Positions 12,222 through 19,310 of a stretch of 19,310 bases of DNA are shown one piece after another. The position numbers and the translations under genes were made by a program. Source of the stretch: DASRSS01 sp035765515. Lineage in GTDB: Bacteria; Actinomycetota; Actinomycetes; Mycobacteriales; Jatrophihabitantaceae. The stretch covers positions 1-19,310 of the forward strand of contig DASTXN010000115.1 in assembly GCA_035765515.1 (NCBI GenBank). Direction: 5' to 3'. The notes under the pieces are model-generated. The model was not told the DNA's origin. It did no database searches and saw nothing but the letters and a program-made list of their open reading frames with translations. How positions within the stretch are numbered: position 1 is the first letter of the stretch; the number at the start of each line of letters is the position of its first letter.

Positions 12222-14009
12222 TCAGAGCTCTTCGGACAGCTCCAGCCACGACTCCTCGAGCTGCCCGCGCTCGGTGATCGCCGCGCGCAGTTCCGCGTCC
12301 AGCGCAGCGACCCGGCCGTAGTCGGTGGCGTGCTCGGCCAGCTCGGCGTGCAGCTGAGCCTCGCGCTTCTCCAACGTCGCGATCCGCCGCTCGATGCGGG
12401 TGAGCTCCTTGCGGGCCGCGCGGGTGTCGCCCCTGCGCTCGCGGCGCTCGCTGTCGGTGAGCGTGGCCTGCGGCGCAGCCGCCGCCGCGCGCCGGGCCAG
12501 GTACTCGTCCACACCACCGGGCAGCGCCGCGAGCGTCCCGCCGGCCTGTTCGCCGGGCGCGGCCAGCCCGGACGGACCACCCGGCACGATCGCGACGATG
12601 GTGTCGCAGACGCGCTCGAGCAGGTACCGGTCGTGGCTGACCACCACCAGCGTCCCGGCCCACGAATCCAGCAGATCCTCAAGCGCTGCAAGGGTGTCGG
12701 TGTCCAGGTCGTTCGTGGGCTCGTCCAGCAACAACACGTTCGGCTGGGCGAGCAGCAGCCGCAGCAGCTGCAGCCGGCGCCGCTCGCCACCAGAGAGCTC
12801 GGCCACCGGCGTCCACTGCTTGTCGTTGCCGAAACCGAACCGCTCGGCCAGCTGCGACGCCGACAGCTCCACGCCCTCGAGCGACGCGGTCGTGCGCACC
12901 TCGCGCACCGCCTCCAGCACACGCAACTCGCCCGGCAGCTCGGTGACCTCCTGCGACAGGTAGCCCGCATGCACGGTCTGGCCGATGCGCACCGTGCCGG
13001 ACGTCGGCTCCAGCGCACCCGCGAGCAGCCGCAGCAGGTGCGTCTTGCCCGAGCCGTTCACGCCGATCACGCCGATGCGATCGCCCGGGCCGACGTGCCA
13101 GCTCACGCGATCGAGCAGCAGCCGATCACCGAGCTGGACGGTCACGTTCTGAAGTTCGTACACCTGCCGACCGAGCCGGCGCTGGGCGAGTGCCCGCAAC
13201 TCGACCGACGCGCGCGGCTCCGGGACGTCCGAGATCAGCGCCTCGGCCGCGTCGATGCGGAACTTCGGCTTGGACGTGCGGGCCGGCGCGCCACGACGCA
13301 GCCAGGCCAGCTCCTTGCGCAGCAGGTTCTGCCGCCGTGCCTCGGACGACTCCGCCTGCCGTTCGCGCTCGGCCCGCGCCAGGACGTACGCCGCGTACCC
13401 GCCGTCGAATGCACGGACCCCGCCGCCGACGACCTCCCAGGTGCGCGAGCACACCGCATCCAGGAACCAGCGGTCGTGCGTGACGACCACGAGCGCTCCG
13501 CGCCAGGAGTTCAGGTAATCGGCCAGCCAGGTGACACCTTCGACGTCCAGATGGTTCGTCGGCTCGTCCAGCACCAGCAGGTCGGCCTGCTGCACGAGCG
13601 CGGCCGCGAGCGCCACCCGCCGTCGCTCGCCGCCGGACAGCGGGGTGACGTCCGCATCGAGGCCGACCGCGGCCAGCCCGAGCCCGGTCAGCACCGAGCG
13701 CACCACGGCGTCGCCGGCCCACTCGTGCTCGGCGGCGTCGCCGACGACGGCGGACCGGACGGTCGCGCCCTCGGGCAGGTCGCCGCGCTGCGCGACGGTC
13801 GCGATGCGGACGCCGCCGGTGCGCGTCACGCGTCCGGCGTCGGGCGGTTCGGCGCCGATCAGCAGGCGCAGCAGGGTCGACTTGCCGTCGCCGTTGCGGC
13901 CGACGACACCGATCCGATCGCCCTCGGCGACTCCGAGCGATACCGCGTCCAGCACCGTCGTCGTGCCGTAGGACTTGCCGACGTTCTCCAGGTTGACCAG
14001 GTTGGCCAT
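12222..14009 (-). CDS. ABC-F family ATPase (Uup/EttA-like, ribosome-associated)
   Basis: A 595-residue soluble protein with two ATP-binding cassettes and no membrane domain. Cassette 1: Walker A GRNGDGKS (37-44), signature LSGGERRRVALAAAL (about 124-138), Walker B LLVLDEPTNHLD (144-155). Cassette 2: GVNGSGKT (316-323), LSGGERRRLQLLRLL (405-419), VLLLDEPTNDLD (425-436). The inter-cassette linker is charged (about 205-280). The C-terminus (515-595) is an Arg/Glu-rich predicted coiled coil (RIERRIATLEKREAQLHAEL), as in Uup-type proteins. ABC-F proteins act on the ribosomal E site in translation control or antibiotic protection; which applies here is not readable. The start ATG 14009 overlaps the ispE stop by one base (TGATG), so the two are coupled. 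The last base of the stop is 9 bp from palindromic copy C, which may also act as its transcript end. Confidence 0.93.
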   Translation of the reverse strand: MANLVNLENVGKSYGTTTVLDAVSLGVAEGDRIGVVGRNGDGKSTLLRLLIGAEPPDAGRVTRTGGVRIATVAQRGDLPEGATVRSAVVGDAAEHEWAGDAVVRSVLTGLGLAAVGLDADVTPLSGGERRRVALAAALVQQADLLVLDEPTNHLDVEGVTWLADYLNSWRGALVVVTHDRWFLDAVCSRTWEVVGGGVRAFDGGYAAYVLARAERERQAESSEARRQNLLRKELAWLRRGAPARTSKPKFRIDAAEALISDVPEPRASVELRALAQRRLGRQVYELQNVTVQLGDRLLLDRVSWHVGPGDRIGVIGVNGSGKTHLLRLLAGALEPTSGTVRIGQTVHAGYLSQEVTELPGELRVLEAVREVRTTASLEGVELSASQLAERFGFGNDKQWTPVAELSGGERRRLQLLRLLLAQPNVLLLDEPTNDLDTDTLAALEDLLDSWAGTLVVVSHDRYLLERVCDTIVAIVPGGPSGLAAPGEQAGGTLAALPGGVDEYLARRAAAAAPQATLTDSERRERRGDTRAARKELTRIERRIATLEKREAQLHAELAEHATDYGRVAALDAELRAAITERGQLEESWLELSEEL

Positions 14010-14905
14010 CAGGTCAGCACCGTCGCGCCGGGCGCTGGGCCGGTGGCCACGACGGCCCGTTGCGCACCGAAACGCCGGGCCACGTCCGCCGCGGCCGCAG
14101 CGTCGGCGCACAGGAACGCACACGTCGGGCCCGATCCGGAGACGATGCCGGCGAGCGCGCCCGCGGTGAGCCCGGCGTCGAGCACCTCGCGTAGCGACGG
14201 AGCCAGCGACAGCGCGGCCGGCTGCAGGTCGTTGCTGAGCGCCTGCGCGACGCGCGACGCAGAACCTGACTCCAACGCGGTACGAAGGGCGGACGCGTCC
14301 AGCTGCGGCGGCGGTAATGCGCCCGCCGCGCGCAACCGGTCGAGCTCGGCATACGCGCGCGCCGTGGAGATGCCGAACGCTGCCGGCGCGATCACCCAGT
14401 GCAGCGACCCGGCCGTCGGGACGGGCTCGAGTACCTCCCCGCGTCCGGTCCCGAGCGCCGTCCCGCCGACCAGTCCGAACGCGACGTCGCTGCCGAGCTG
14501 CGCAGCGAGCTCGGGCAGCCCGGCGTCGTCCAGTTGCCAGAGCGTGGCGCACGCGAGCAATGTGCCGGCGGCATCGGCCGAACCACCGGCCATGCCACCG
14601 GCGACGGGGATCGCCTTGTCGATCTCGATCGATACGGACGGGGCGACACCGGCCTGCCCGGCGAGCAGCTCGGCGGCCCGCCAGGCGAGGTTCTCCGGCC
14701 CGTTCGGCAGCGTCGCGGCGCCCTCGCCGCGCATCGTCAGCGAAAGCTCGTCGGCCGTTCGCACCGTGATCACGTCGAAGATGTCGACCGCGTGGAAGAC
14801 GGTGACCAGCTCGTGGAACCCGTCGACGCGCAACGGCCCGACGCCGAGCTGCAGGTTCACCTTCGCCGGCACCCGCACGCGCACGGACGAAACACTCGCG
14901 GACAT
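14009..14905 (-). CDS. ispE: 4-diphosphocytidyl-2-C-methyl-D-erythritol kinase
   Basis: GHMP-family kinase of the MEP (non-mevalonate) isoprenoid pathway; phosphorylates CDP-methylerythritol at the 2-OH using ATP. 298 residues. Visible motifs: RVPAKVNLQLGVG with the substrate-site Lys15, the ATP loop PVAGGMAGGSADAAGTLL (100-117), QLGSDVAFGLVGGTALGTGRGE with the catalytic Asp140, and the C-terminal GHMP motif GIVSGSGPTCAFL. The start is ATG 14905, seven bases after a possible -10 TAGCAT, implying a leaderless message. It overlaps the ABC-F start by one base. Downstream pairing of ispE with an ABC-F gene is common in actinobacteria (recollection). Upstream it is back to back with rplY. Confidence 0.95.
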   Translation of the reverse strand: MSASVSSVRVRVPAKVNLQLGVGPLRVDGFHELVTVFHAVDIFDVITVRTADELSLTMRGEGAATLPNGPENLAWRAAELLAGQAGVAPSVSIEIDKAIPVAGGMAGGSADAAGTLLACATLWQLDDAGLPELAAQLGSDVAFGLVGGTALGTGRGEVLEPVPTAGSLHWVIAPAAFGISTARAYAELDRLRAAGALPPPQLDASALRTALESGSASRVAQALSNDLQPAALSLAPSLREVLDAGLTAGALAGIVSGSGPTCAFLCADAAAAADVARRFGAQRAVVATGPAPGATVLT

Positions 14906-14912
14906 TGGGTTG

Positions 14913-14918
14913 ATGCTA
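14913..14918 (-). promoter_or_regulatory. Possible -10 element (TAGCAT) of ispE, leaderless mRNA
   Basis: On the minus strand TAGCAT (14918-14913) fits TANNNT and is followed by seven bases and ATG 14905. There is no Shine-Dalgarno sequence between. No convincing -35 box is seen. Confidence 0.45.
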
Positions 14919-14971
14919 GCGACGGCTGTGACGACGCTGCGCCCACCTGCAGCGCCCGCACGGCAAACCGC

Positions 14972-14977
14972 TAAGCT
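14972..14977 (+). promoter_or_regulatory. Possible -10 element (TAAGCT) of the rplY-pth transcript
   Basis: TAAGCT fits TANNNT in the only A/T-rich patch of the 210-bp gap between ispE and rplY (14906-15115). Transcription from about 14984 would give a leader of roughly 130 bases that begins near the small hairpin GGGG TTG CCCC (14981-14991). The leader contains no feature I recognise beyond that and the GAGGAG at 15103-15108 before the GTG start. Confidence 0.35.
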
Positions 14978-15115
14978 ATTGGGGTTGCCCCGGCGAGGGA
15001 TTCGCTCGAAGTGTGAGCATCCGTGATCGACGCGGTGTCGCTTCGTCGACGCGCGTCCCGCGTCCGAGGCGCACCGCGCAAGAAGCCCGACGTTTCATCC
15101 CAGAGGAGTACTGCC

Positions 15116-15769
15116 GTGTCCGAGGTCCGTCTGCCCGCCGAGGTTCGTTCCGAGTTCGGCAAGGGCGGTGCCCGGCGCACCCGTCGCGCCGGCAAGATTC
15201 CGGCCGTGATCTACGGGCACGGCGACAACCCGCGCCACGTGTCGCTGCCCGAGCGGGAGTTCACCGCCGCGATCCGGCACGGCGGGTCCAACGTGCTGCT
15301 GACCCTGGAGCTCGAGGGCGAAGACCAGCTGGCCATCCCGAAGGCGATCCAGCGGCACGCCATCAAGGGCACGTTCGACCACGTCGACCTGCTCGCCGTC
15401 CGTCGTGGCGAGAAGGTGACGGTCGACGTCCCCCTGTCGATCACCGGCGATGTAGTGGCCGGCGGCCTGCTGGCCCAGGAGCACACCGCGGTCACCGTCC
15501 AGGCCGAGGCAACGCATCTGCCGACCGAGATTGAGGTCAGCATCGCGGGCCTGGAGATCGGCTCGCACATCACCGCCGGTGACCTGAAACTGCCGCAGGG
15601 CTGCGTGCTCGCCGGCGACCCCGAGCAGATGCTGCTGATCGTCCAGGAGGCGCCGACCGCATCCGACATGGCGGGCACCGAGGGCGAGGGCATCGAGCAG
15701 GCCGCTCCGGCCGAGTCGCCCGCCGCCGAGGCCGTTCCCGCCGAGGGCGAGGGCAGCACCACCGAGTAG
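15116..15769 (+). CDS. rplY: 50S ribosomal protein L25 / general stress protein Ctc
   Basis: 5S-rRNA-binding ribosomal protein of the long (TL5/Ctc) type, 217 residues. The N-terminal L25 domain spans about 1-92 (RTRRAGKIPAVIYGHG, PKAIQRHAIKGTFDHVDL). The C-terminal beta domain spans about 96-185 (VTVDVPLSITGDVVAGGLLAQE, ADLKLPQG-like AGDLKLPQGCVLAG). An acidic Glu/Ala/Pro-rich tail (about 186-217) is typical of actinobacterial L25. The start is GTG 15116 with GAGGAG seven bases upstream. The frame continues open to 15023 but without similarity to the family. pth follows after 21 bp, a widely conserved pairing. Confidence 0.95.
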   Translation: MSEVRLPAEVRSEFGKGGARRTRRAGKIPAVIYGHGDNPRHVSLPEREFTAAIRHGGSNVLLTLELEGEDQLAIPKAIQRHAIKGTFDHVDLLAVRRGEKVTVDVPLSITGDVVAGGLLAQEHTAVTVQAEATHLPTEIEVSIAGLEIGSHITAGDLKLPQGCVLAGDPEQMLLIVQEAPTASDMAGTEGEGIEQAAPAESPAAEAVPAEGEGSTTE

Positions 15770-15790
15770 CCGGCGCGGGTACACGCGTCG

Positions 15791-16360
15791 ATGGACACCG
15801 GCCGCCGGCTCGTCGTCGGGCTCGGCAACCCGGGTGCCCGCTACGCAGCCACCCGTCACAACGCCGGTGCCCTCGTGCTGCAACTGCTGGCCGAGCGCCT
15901 GGGCGTCCGGTTCAAGGCGCACAAGAGTTGCTGCGAGATCGCCGAGACGCGCCTGGCCGGTACGCCGGTCGTGCTCGCCCGCCCGCTGTCCTACATGAAC
16001 GAGTCGGGCGGGCCGGTCGTCGGCGCAGCGCGTTTCTTCAAGGTGCCGGTCGAGGACGTCGTCGTCATCCACGACGAGCTCGACCTGCCGTTCGGGGCGC
16101 TCCGCATGAAACGTGGCGGCGGCGACGGCGGCCACAACGGGCTGCGCTCGACCACGGCATCGCTCGGCAGCAAGGACTACCTGCGGGTGCGGTTCGGAAT
16201 CGGCCGCCCGCCCGGACGGCAGGACCCGGCCGACTACGTGCTGCGCGAGTTCGCCACCGCCGAGCGCAAGGAACTGCCGTTCCTGCTGGACCGAGCAGCC
16301 GACGCCGTCGAGGCGCTGATCGGCCAGGGCCTCGAGGCGGCGCAAAACCAGTTCAATTAG
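15791..16360 (+). CDS. pth: Peptidyl-tRNA hydrolase
   Basis: Cytosolic esterase that releases peptides from prematurely dropped peptidyl-tRNA; 189 residues, normal length. Motifs: VVGLGNPGARYAATRHNAG with Asn13 and catalytic His23, RPLSYMNESGG with Asn70, HDELDLPFG with Asp95, and GGHNGLRS with His115/Asn116, matching the E. coli active-site set. It ends in YVLREFATAERKELP and a short helix. It is probably co-transcribed with rplY. Its TAG stop overlaps the stop of the convergent ogt gene by four bases (16357-16360), so no terminator separates the two. Confidence 0.96.
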   Translation: MDTGRRLVVGLGNPGARYAATRHNAGALVLQLLAERLGVRFKAHKSCCEIAETRLAGTPVVLARPLSYMNESGGPVVGAARFFKVPVEDVVVIHDELDLPFGALRMKRGGGDGGHNGLRSTTASLGSKDYLRVRFGIGRPPGRQDPADYVLREFATAERKELPFLLDRAADAVEALIGQGLEAAQNQFN

Positions 16361-16845
16361 GCGAACAGCCCGGAGTGGGCGGCTTCGTGGGACAGCAGCC
16401 ACTGCTTGGCCGGCAGCCCGCCGCCGTAACCGGTGAGCGAACCGTTCGCGCCGATCACGCGGTGGCACGGCACGATGATCGAGATCGGGTTCTGCCCGTT
16501 CGCCAGGCCCACCGCGCGGGCTGCGTCCGGCGCGCCGACCGACACCGCGATCTTGCCGTAGCTGGTCGTCTCGCCGTACGGGATCTCGGTCAGGGCATCC
16601 CACACCCGGCGCTGGAACGCCGAACCACGCGCGGCCAGACGAACGTCGAACTCGCGACGTTCGCCGGCGAAGTACTCACCAAGTTGCTCGCGGACGTCCG
16701 GCAGCGCGTCGTCGTCGCGGATCCAGTCTGCGGCGGGCGTGACGGGGCGGCGTCCGGTCGGCAGGTACAGGCCCGCCAGTGCGCCGGAATCGTCGCCGAC
16801 GAGCAGCAGATCGCCCAATGGCGAGTCGTAATACGTGTATCGCAT
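16357..16845 (-). CDS. ogt: Methylated-DNA--protein-cysteine S-methyltransferase
   Basis: Suicide repair enzyme that moves the alkyl group from O6-alkylguanine (and O4-alkylthymine) to its own cysteine. 162 residues. The active-site motif is IIVPCHRVIG with Cys127. The DNA-binding helix region is FQRRVWDALTEIPYGETTSYGKIA (about 77-100), and GYGGGLPAKQWLL follows. The start is ATG 16845 with AAGGAG five bases upstream (16851-16856). An upstream ATG at 16869 would add eight residues (MLTTQGDS) but lies right at the alkA stop. It follows the Ada-AlkA gene after 25 bp in the same direction, as in the M. tuberculosis alkA-ogt pair, so the two most likely form an adaptive-response operon. Confidence 0.95.
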   Translation of the reverse strand: MRYTYYDSPLGDLLLVGDDSGALAGLYLPTGRRPVTPAADWIRDDDALPDVREQLGEYFAGERREFDVRLAARGSAFQRRVWDALTEIPYGETTSYGKIAVSVGAPDAARAVGLANGQNPISIIVPCHRVIGANGSLTGYGGGLPAKQWLLSHEAAHSGLFA

Positions 16846-16870
16846 CGAATCTCCTTGTGTCGTAAGCATG

Positions 16871-18286
16871 TCAGTGCAGGGACGACCAGAGGTGGAAGGT
16901 GGCGTAGCTGCGCCACGGCGCCCACTCCGGCCGGCCGCCGGTGAGGTCGAGGCCGAGCGCTTCCGCGGCCTTGCGCACTCCGAGGTCCGTGGACAGGAGG
17001 ACGTCCGGGTCGCCCATCGCGCGCATGAGCAGGTAGTCCGCCGTCCACGGGCCGACGCCTGGCAGGTCGAGCAGCATGGCCCGCTCCCGGCCGCGGTCGG
17101 CGCCCGGGTCGAGCGTGAGTTCACCGGACGCGCATGCCTCGGCCAGCGCGAGCAGTGTCGTCGCTCGTGACCGCGGCATCGGCAATGTGGCCGGGTCGAT
17201 CGCGGCGAACCGCTGCGCGCTCGGGAACACGTGGTGATCGTCGAACGCGTCCCCGTGCTCGGCGGTGATGCGGCCGAGCAGAGTGCGCGCGCCGCGGACC
17301 GAGATCTGCTGGCCGATCACCGCTCGGACGGCCATCTCGAAGCCGTCGACCGCCCCCGGTGCGCGCAGCCCCGGGTGCTTGCGTACCAGCGGAGCGAGCA
17401 CTCTGTCTTCAGCGAGCACGGTGTCGACAGCGGCCGGGTCCGCGTCCAGATCGAGCAGTCGGCGTACGCGCGCGACGACGCTGACCAGGTCGGCGTGATC
17501 GGTCAGCGACACCCGGCAGGTCACTGCGCCGTCACCCGCGGACAGGCCGACCAGCACCGGACCACCGGCTGCCCGGAAGACGCGGCTGAACGTCTGACCG
17601 TCGTAGCTCTCGACGCCGGGTATCGCCCGCTCGCCGAGGAACGCGAGCGTCGCGTCCAGGTCCATCGGCGCGCGGTACGGCAGGCGGAGGACGATCGTGC
17701 CCGCCTCCGCAACGGGCGAGCGCCGGCGGGCCGCCCGCAGCCCGGTCGGGGTGGTCGCGAACACGGCGCGGATCGTGTCGTTGAACTGGCGCACGCTGGC
17801 GAACCCGGCCGCGAACGCGATGTCGGCCGCCGGCAGGTCCGTCGTCTCCAACAGCACGCGGGCCGTCTGTGCCCGCTGCGCCCGCGCGAGCGCGATCGGC
17901 CCGGCTCCGACCTCGGCGAGCAGCGTCCGGTTCACCTGCCGCTCCGAGTAGGCCAGGCGGCGGGAGAGTCCGGCCACACCCTCGCGGTCGATCACGCCGT
18001 CGGCGATGAGGCGCAGCGCCCGTCCGGCCAGATCACCGCGGACGTCCCACTCGGGCGAACCGGGACAGGCGTCCGGACGGCACCGCTTGCAGGCGCGGAA
18101 GCCGGCCCGCTGCGCAGCGGCCGCGCTCGGATAGAACGTCACGTTGCGCCGCCGCGGCGTGATCGCCGGGCACGACGGCCGGCAGTAGATGCCCGTGGTG
18201 TGGACGGCGGTGAAGAACCAGCCGTCGAACCGCGGGTCGCGGCCGGCCACGGCGCGGTAGCAGACATCGGCGTCGGGAAGGATCAC
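16871..18286 (-). CDS. alkA: Ada-AlkA fusion: methyl-phosphotriester sensor / AraC-type regulator / 3-methyladenine DNA glycosylase
   Basis: A 471-residue three-part protein. Residues 1-75 are the Ada zinc domain with Cys35, Cys39, Cys66 and Cys69 (GIYCRPSCPA, FRACKRCRPD); Cys35 corresponds to the methyl-accepting Cys38 of E. coli Ada. Residues 83-185 are an AraC-type double helix-turn-helix (GVAGLSRRLAYSERQVNRTL, DIAFAAGFASVRQFNDTIRAVF). Residues 196-471 are the AlkA glycosylase: N-terminal domain LRLPYRAPMDLDATLAFLG, GFEMAVRAVIGQQISV, the helix-hairpin-helix LPGVGPWTADYLLMRA (408-423) and the catalytic Asp434 in LLSTDLGVRKA. It senses alkylation, activates transcription and excises alkylated purines. 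The start is GTG 18286 without a clear ribosome binding site. Autoregulation through the dyad directly upstream is an inference. ogt follows. Confidence 0.95.
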   Translation of the reverse strand: MILPDADVCYRAVAGRDPRFDGWFFTAVHTTGIYCRPSCPAITPRRRNVTFYPSAAAAQRAGFRACKRCRPDACPGSPEWDVRGDLAGRALRLIADGVIDREGVAGLSRRLAYSERQVNRTLLAEVGAGPIALARAQRAQTARVLLETTDLPAADIAFAAGFASVRQFNDTIRAVFATTPTGLRAARRRSPVAEAGTIVLRLPYRAPMDLDATLAFLGERAIPGVESYDGQTFSRVFRAAGGPVLVGLSAGDGAVTCRVSLTDHADLVSVVARVRRLLDLDADPAAVDTVLAEDRVLAPLVRKHPGLRAPGAVDGFEMAVRAVIGQQISVRGARTLLGRITAEHGDAFDDHHVFPSAQRFAAIDPATLPMPRSRATTLLALAEACASGELTLDPGADRGRERAMLLDLPGVGPWTADYLLMRAMGDPDVLLSTDLGVRKAAEALGLDLTGGRPEWAPWRSYATFHLWSSLH

Positions 18287-18293
18287 GTGTCCA

Positions 18294-18334
18294 GTCTGAA
18301 CCCCGCCACCGACATCCGCTGGCGGAATTCAGAC
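18294..18334. promoter_or_regulatory. Large two-part dyad just upstream of the Ada-AlkA start
   Basis: GTCTGAA (18294-18300) pairs with TTCAGAC (18328-18334), and inside it CCGCCA (18303-18308) pairs with TGGCGG (18320-18325). The two arms are separated by a symmetrical CC/AA mismatch, with an 11-base loop. It overlaps a second small inverted repeat, AGACA TTAC TGTCT (18331-18344). It lies 8 bp from the GTG start and about 86 bp after the ppc stop. It could be the ppc terminator, an operator for the alkylation response, or both. The rest of the 133-bp gap shows nothing further. Confidence 0.5.
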
Positions 18335-18419
18335 ATTACTGTCTCCGCCCAATCGCGCTGGGGGTACCTACCGCTTGCGGAGGTGCTCATCGCGTGGTCC
18401 GCTCACCTATTGCCCACCC

Positions 18420-19310
18420 TCAGCCCGTGTTTCTTAGCCCGGCGGCGACGCCGTTGATCGTCAGCAGCAGGGCGCGGCGCAGGTCGGCGGACGGCTCGGC
18501 ATCGGAGTCGTGCTCGGTACGCACCCGGCGCAGCAACTCCACCTGCAGGTACGAGATCGGGTCCAGGTAGGCGTCGCGCACGGCGAACGTGCGCTTGAGC
18601 ACCGGGGAGTCGTCCAGCAGCACGGCCTCACCGGTCACGCGAAGCACTTCGGCGACGGTGCGCTCGTGCTCGGCGCGGACGGTGTCGAACAGCCGGTGCA
18701 AATGCGGCGGGACGAGCGTGCTCACGTAGTGCGCCGCGACGTCCAGATCGGTCTTGGCGAGCGTCATCTCGACGTTGGACAGGAACGTCGCGAAGAAGTG
18801 CCATTGCTGCTGCATCTCGGCCAGCACGTCGCCGAGACCGGCCTCGCGCGCGGCGGCCAGACCGGTTCCCACGCCGTACCAGCCGGGGACAATCTGGCGC
18901 GACTGCGTCCAGCCGAACACCCACGGGATCGCGCGCAGCCCCTCCAGGCCGCCACCGGACGACGGACGCCGCGACGGCCGCGAGCCGATGTTCAACCAGC
19001 CGAGCTGCTCGACCGGTGTCGAGGCCAGGAAGTAGTCGGGCAGGTCGGGGTCGTCGGCGAGTTCGCGGTATGCGGCGTACGCGGCGTCGCTGACCAGGGT
19101 CATGCACGCGTCCCAGCGCTCGAGCTGGTCGCCGCTCTGGCGCGGCGTGCGGTGCAGCGTGCTCGCTTGCAGCACCGCGGCGACCGTCAGTTCGAGGTTC
19201 TCGCGGGCGAGCTCAGGAAGCGAGTACTTGTCGCTGATGACCTCGCCCTGCTCGGTGAACTTGATCTCGCCGTCCAGCACGCCGTACGGCTGCGCCAGGA
19301 TCGATTCGTA
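18420..19310 (-). CDS. ppc: Phosphoenolpyruvate carboxylase, C-terminal part (5' end outside window)
   Basis: Anaplerotic enzyme that makes oxaloacetate from phosphoenolpyruvate and bicarbonate. About 296 C-terminal residues are present, roughly a third of the usual ~900. Recognisable parts in order: TEQGEVISDKYSLPELAREN, WLNIGSRPSRRPSSGG (substrate-site Arg region), LRAIPWVFGWTQSRQIVPGWYGVGTGL, YLDPISYLQVELLRR, and the nearly invariant C-terminus TINGVAAGLRNTG. The frame is open to the right edge of the window, beginning YESILAQPYG. The gene reads toward alkA on the same strand with a 133-bp gap containing a strong dyad. Confidence 0.97.
   Translation of the reverse strand, partial: YESILAQPYGVLDGEIKFTEQGEVISDKYSLPELARENLELTVAAVLQASTLHRTPRQSGDQLERWDACMTLVSDAAYAAYRELADDPDLPDYFLASTPVEQLGWLNIGSRPSRRPSSGGGLEGLRAIPWVFGWTQSRQIVPGWYGVGTGLAAAREAGLGDVLAEMQQQWHFFATFLSNVEMTLAKTDLDVAAHYVSTLVPPHLHRLFDTVRAEHERTVAEVLRVTGEAVLLDDSPVLKRTFAVRDAYLDPISYLQVELLRRVRTEHDSDAEPSADLRRALLLTINGVAAGLRNTG

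Noticed and set aside
14981..14991. GGGG TTG CCCC before rplY as an autoregulatory L25 leader or riboswitch
   Set aside because: Only a 4-bp stem with a three-base loop; no larger conserved structure can be recognised by eye.
12330..15026. Very long plus-strand open frame opposite the ABC-F and ispE genes
   Set aside because: Antisense shadow; codon composition is the mirror of the real genes and no domain is seen.

Overview
The window is high-GC, gene-dense DNA with short or overlapping gene junctions, GTG/TTG starts, several possible leaderless promoters, a sortase-E-type LAxTG surface protein and an ada/alkA-ogt gene pair of the mycobacterial kind. All of this points to a chromosome of an actinobacterium (Actinomycetota). 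The genus cannot be read from the sequence.

Left part (1-7786): a tryptophan/kynurenine catabolic locus. A tightly overlapping plus-strand run encodes 3-hydroxyanthranilate 3,4-dioxygenase (5' end outside the window), ACMS decarboxylase, kynureninase and kynurenine 3-monooxygenase. It ends at a small hairpin shared with a convergent gene. The first enzyme of the pathway, tryptophan 2,3-dioxygenase, lies 2.3 kb away on the minus strand, divergent from a TetR-type regulator with only 16 bp between the start codons. Having ACMS decarboxylase means the route is built to degrade tryptophan via 2-aminomuconate semialdehyde rather than to feed NAD synthesis. No kynurenine formamidase or later step is inside the window. 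Between kmo and the dioxygenase sit an ECF sigma factor, a translationally coupled membrane protein that looks like its anti-sigma partner (cytosolic N-terminus, one membrane segment, Ser/Thr/Pro-rich and His-Gly-Asn-rich exterior), and a PAP2-type phosphatase whose 3' end overlaps the dioxygenase gene by 63 bp.

Middle part (7787-12221): accessory DNA. A gene for an AbiEi-like/DUF559 (Vsr-fold nuclease-like) protein is bracketed by two nearly identical ~80-bp nested palindromes. A ~945-residue secreted wall-anchored protein follows (signal peptide, PGRS-like Gly/Asn stretch, about six Cys-paired modules, LANTG sorting signal). A third, expanded copy of the palindromic element lies after it. 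All three copies are built from one core, AGTGGCGCG, repeated with 20-bp spacing on both arms. This element, and its association with the nuclease-like gene, is the most unusual thing in the window.

Right part (12222-19310): mostly housekeeping. ispE and an ABC-F ATPase form a coupled minus-strand pair. rplY (L25/Ctc) and pth run the other way. pth converges, stop codon on stop codon, with ogt, which lies downstream of an Ada-AlkA fusion (alkylation repair). An unusual dyad sits just before that fusion gene. The window ends in the C-terminal part of phosphoenolpyruvate carboxylase. The usual actinobacterial neighbours glmU and prs are not between ispE and rplY here.
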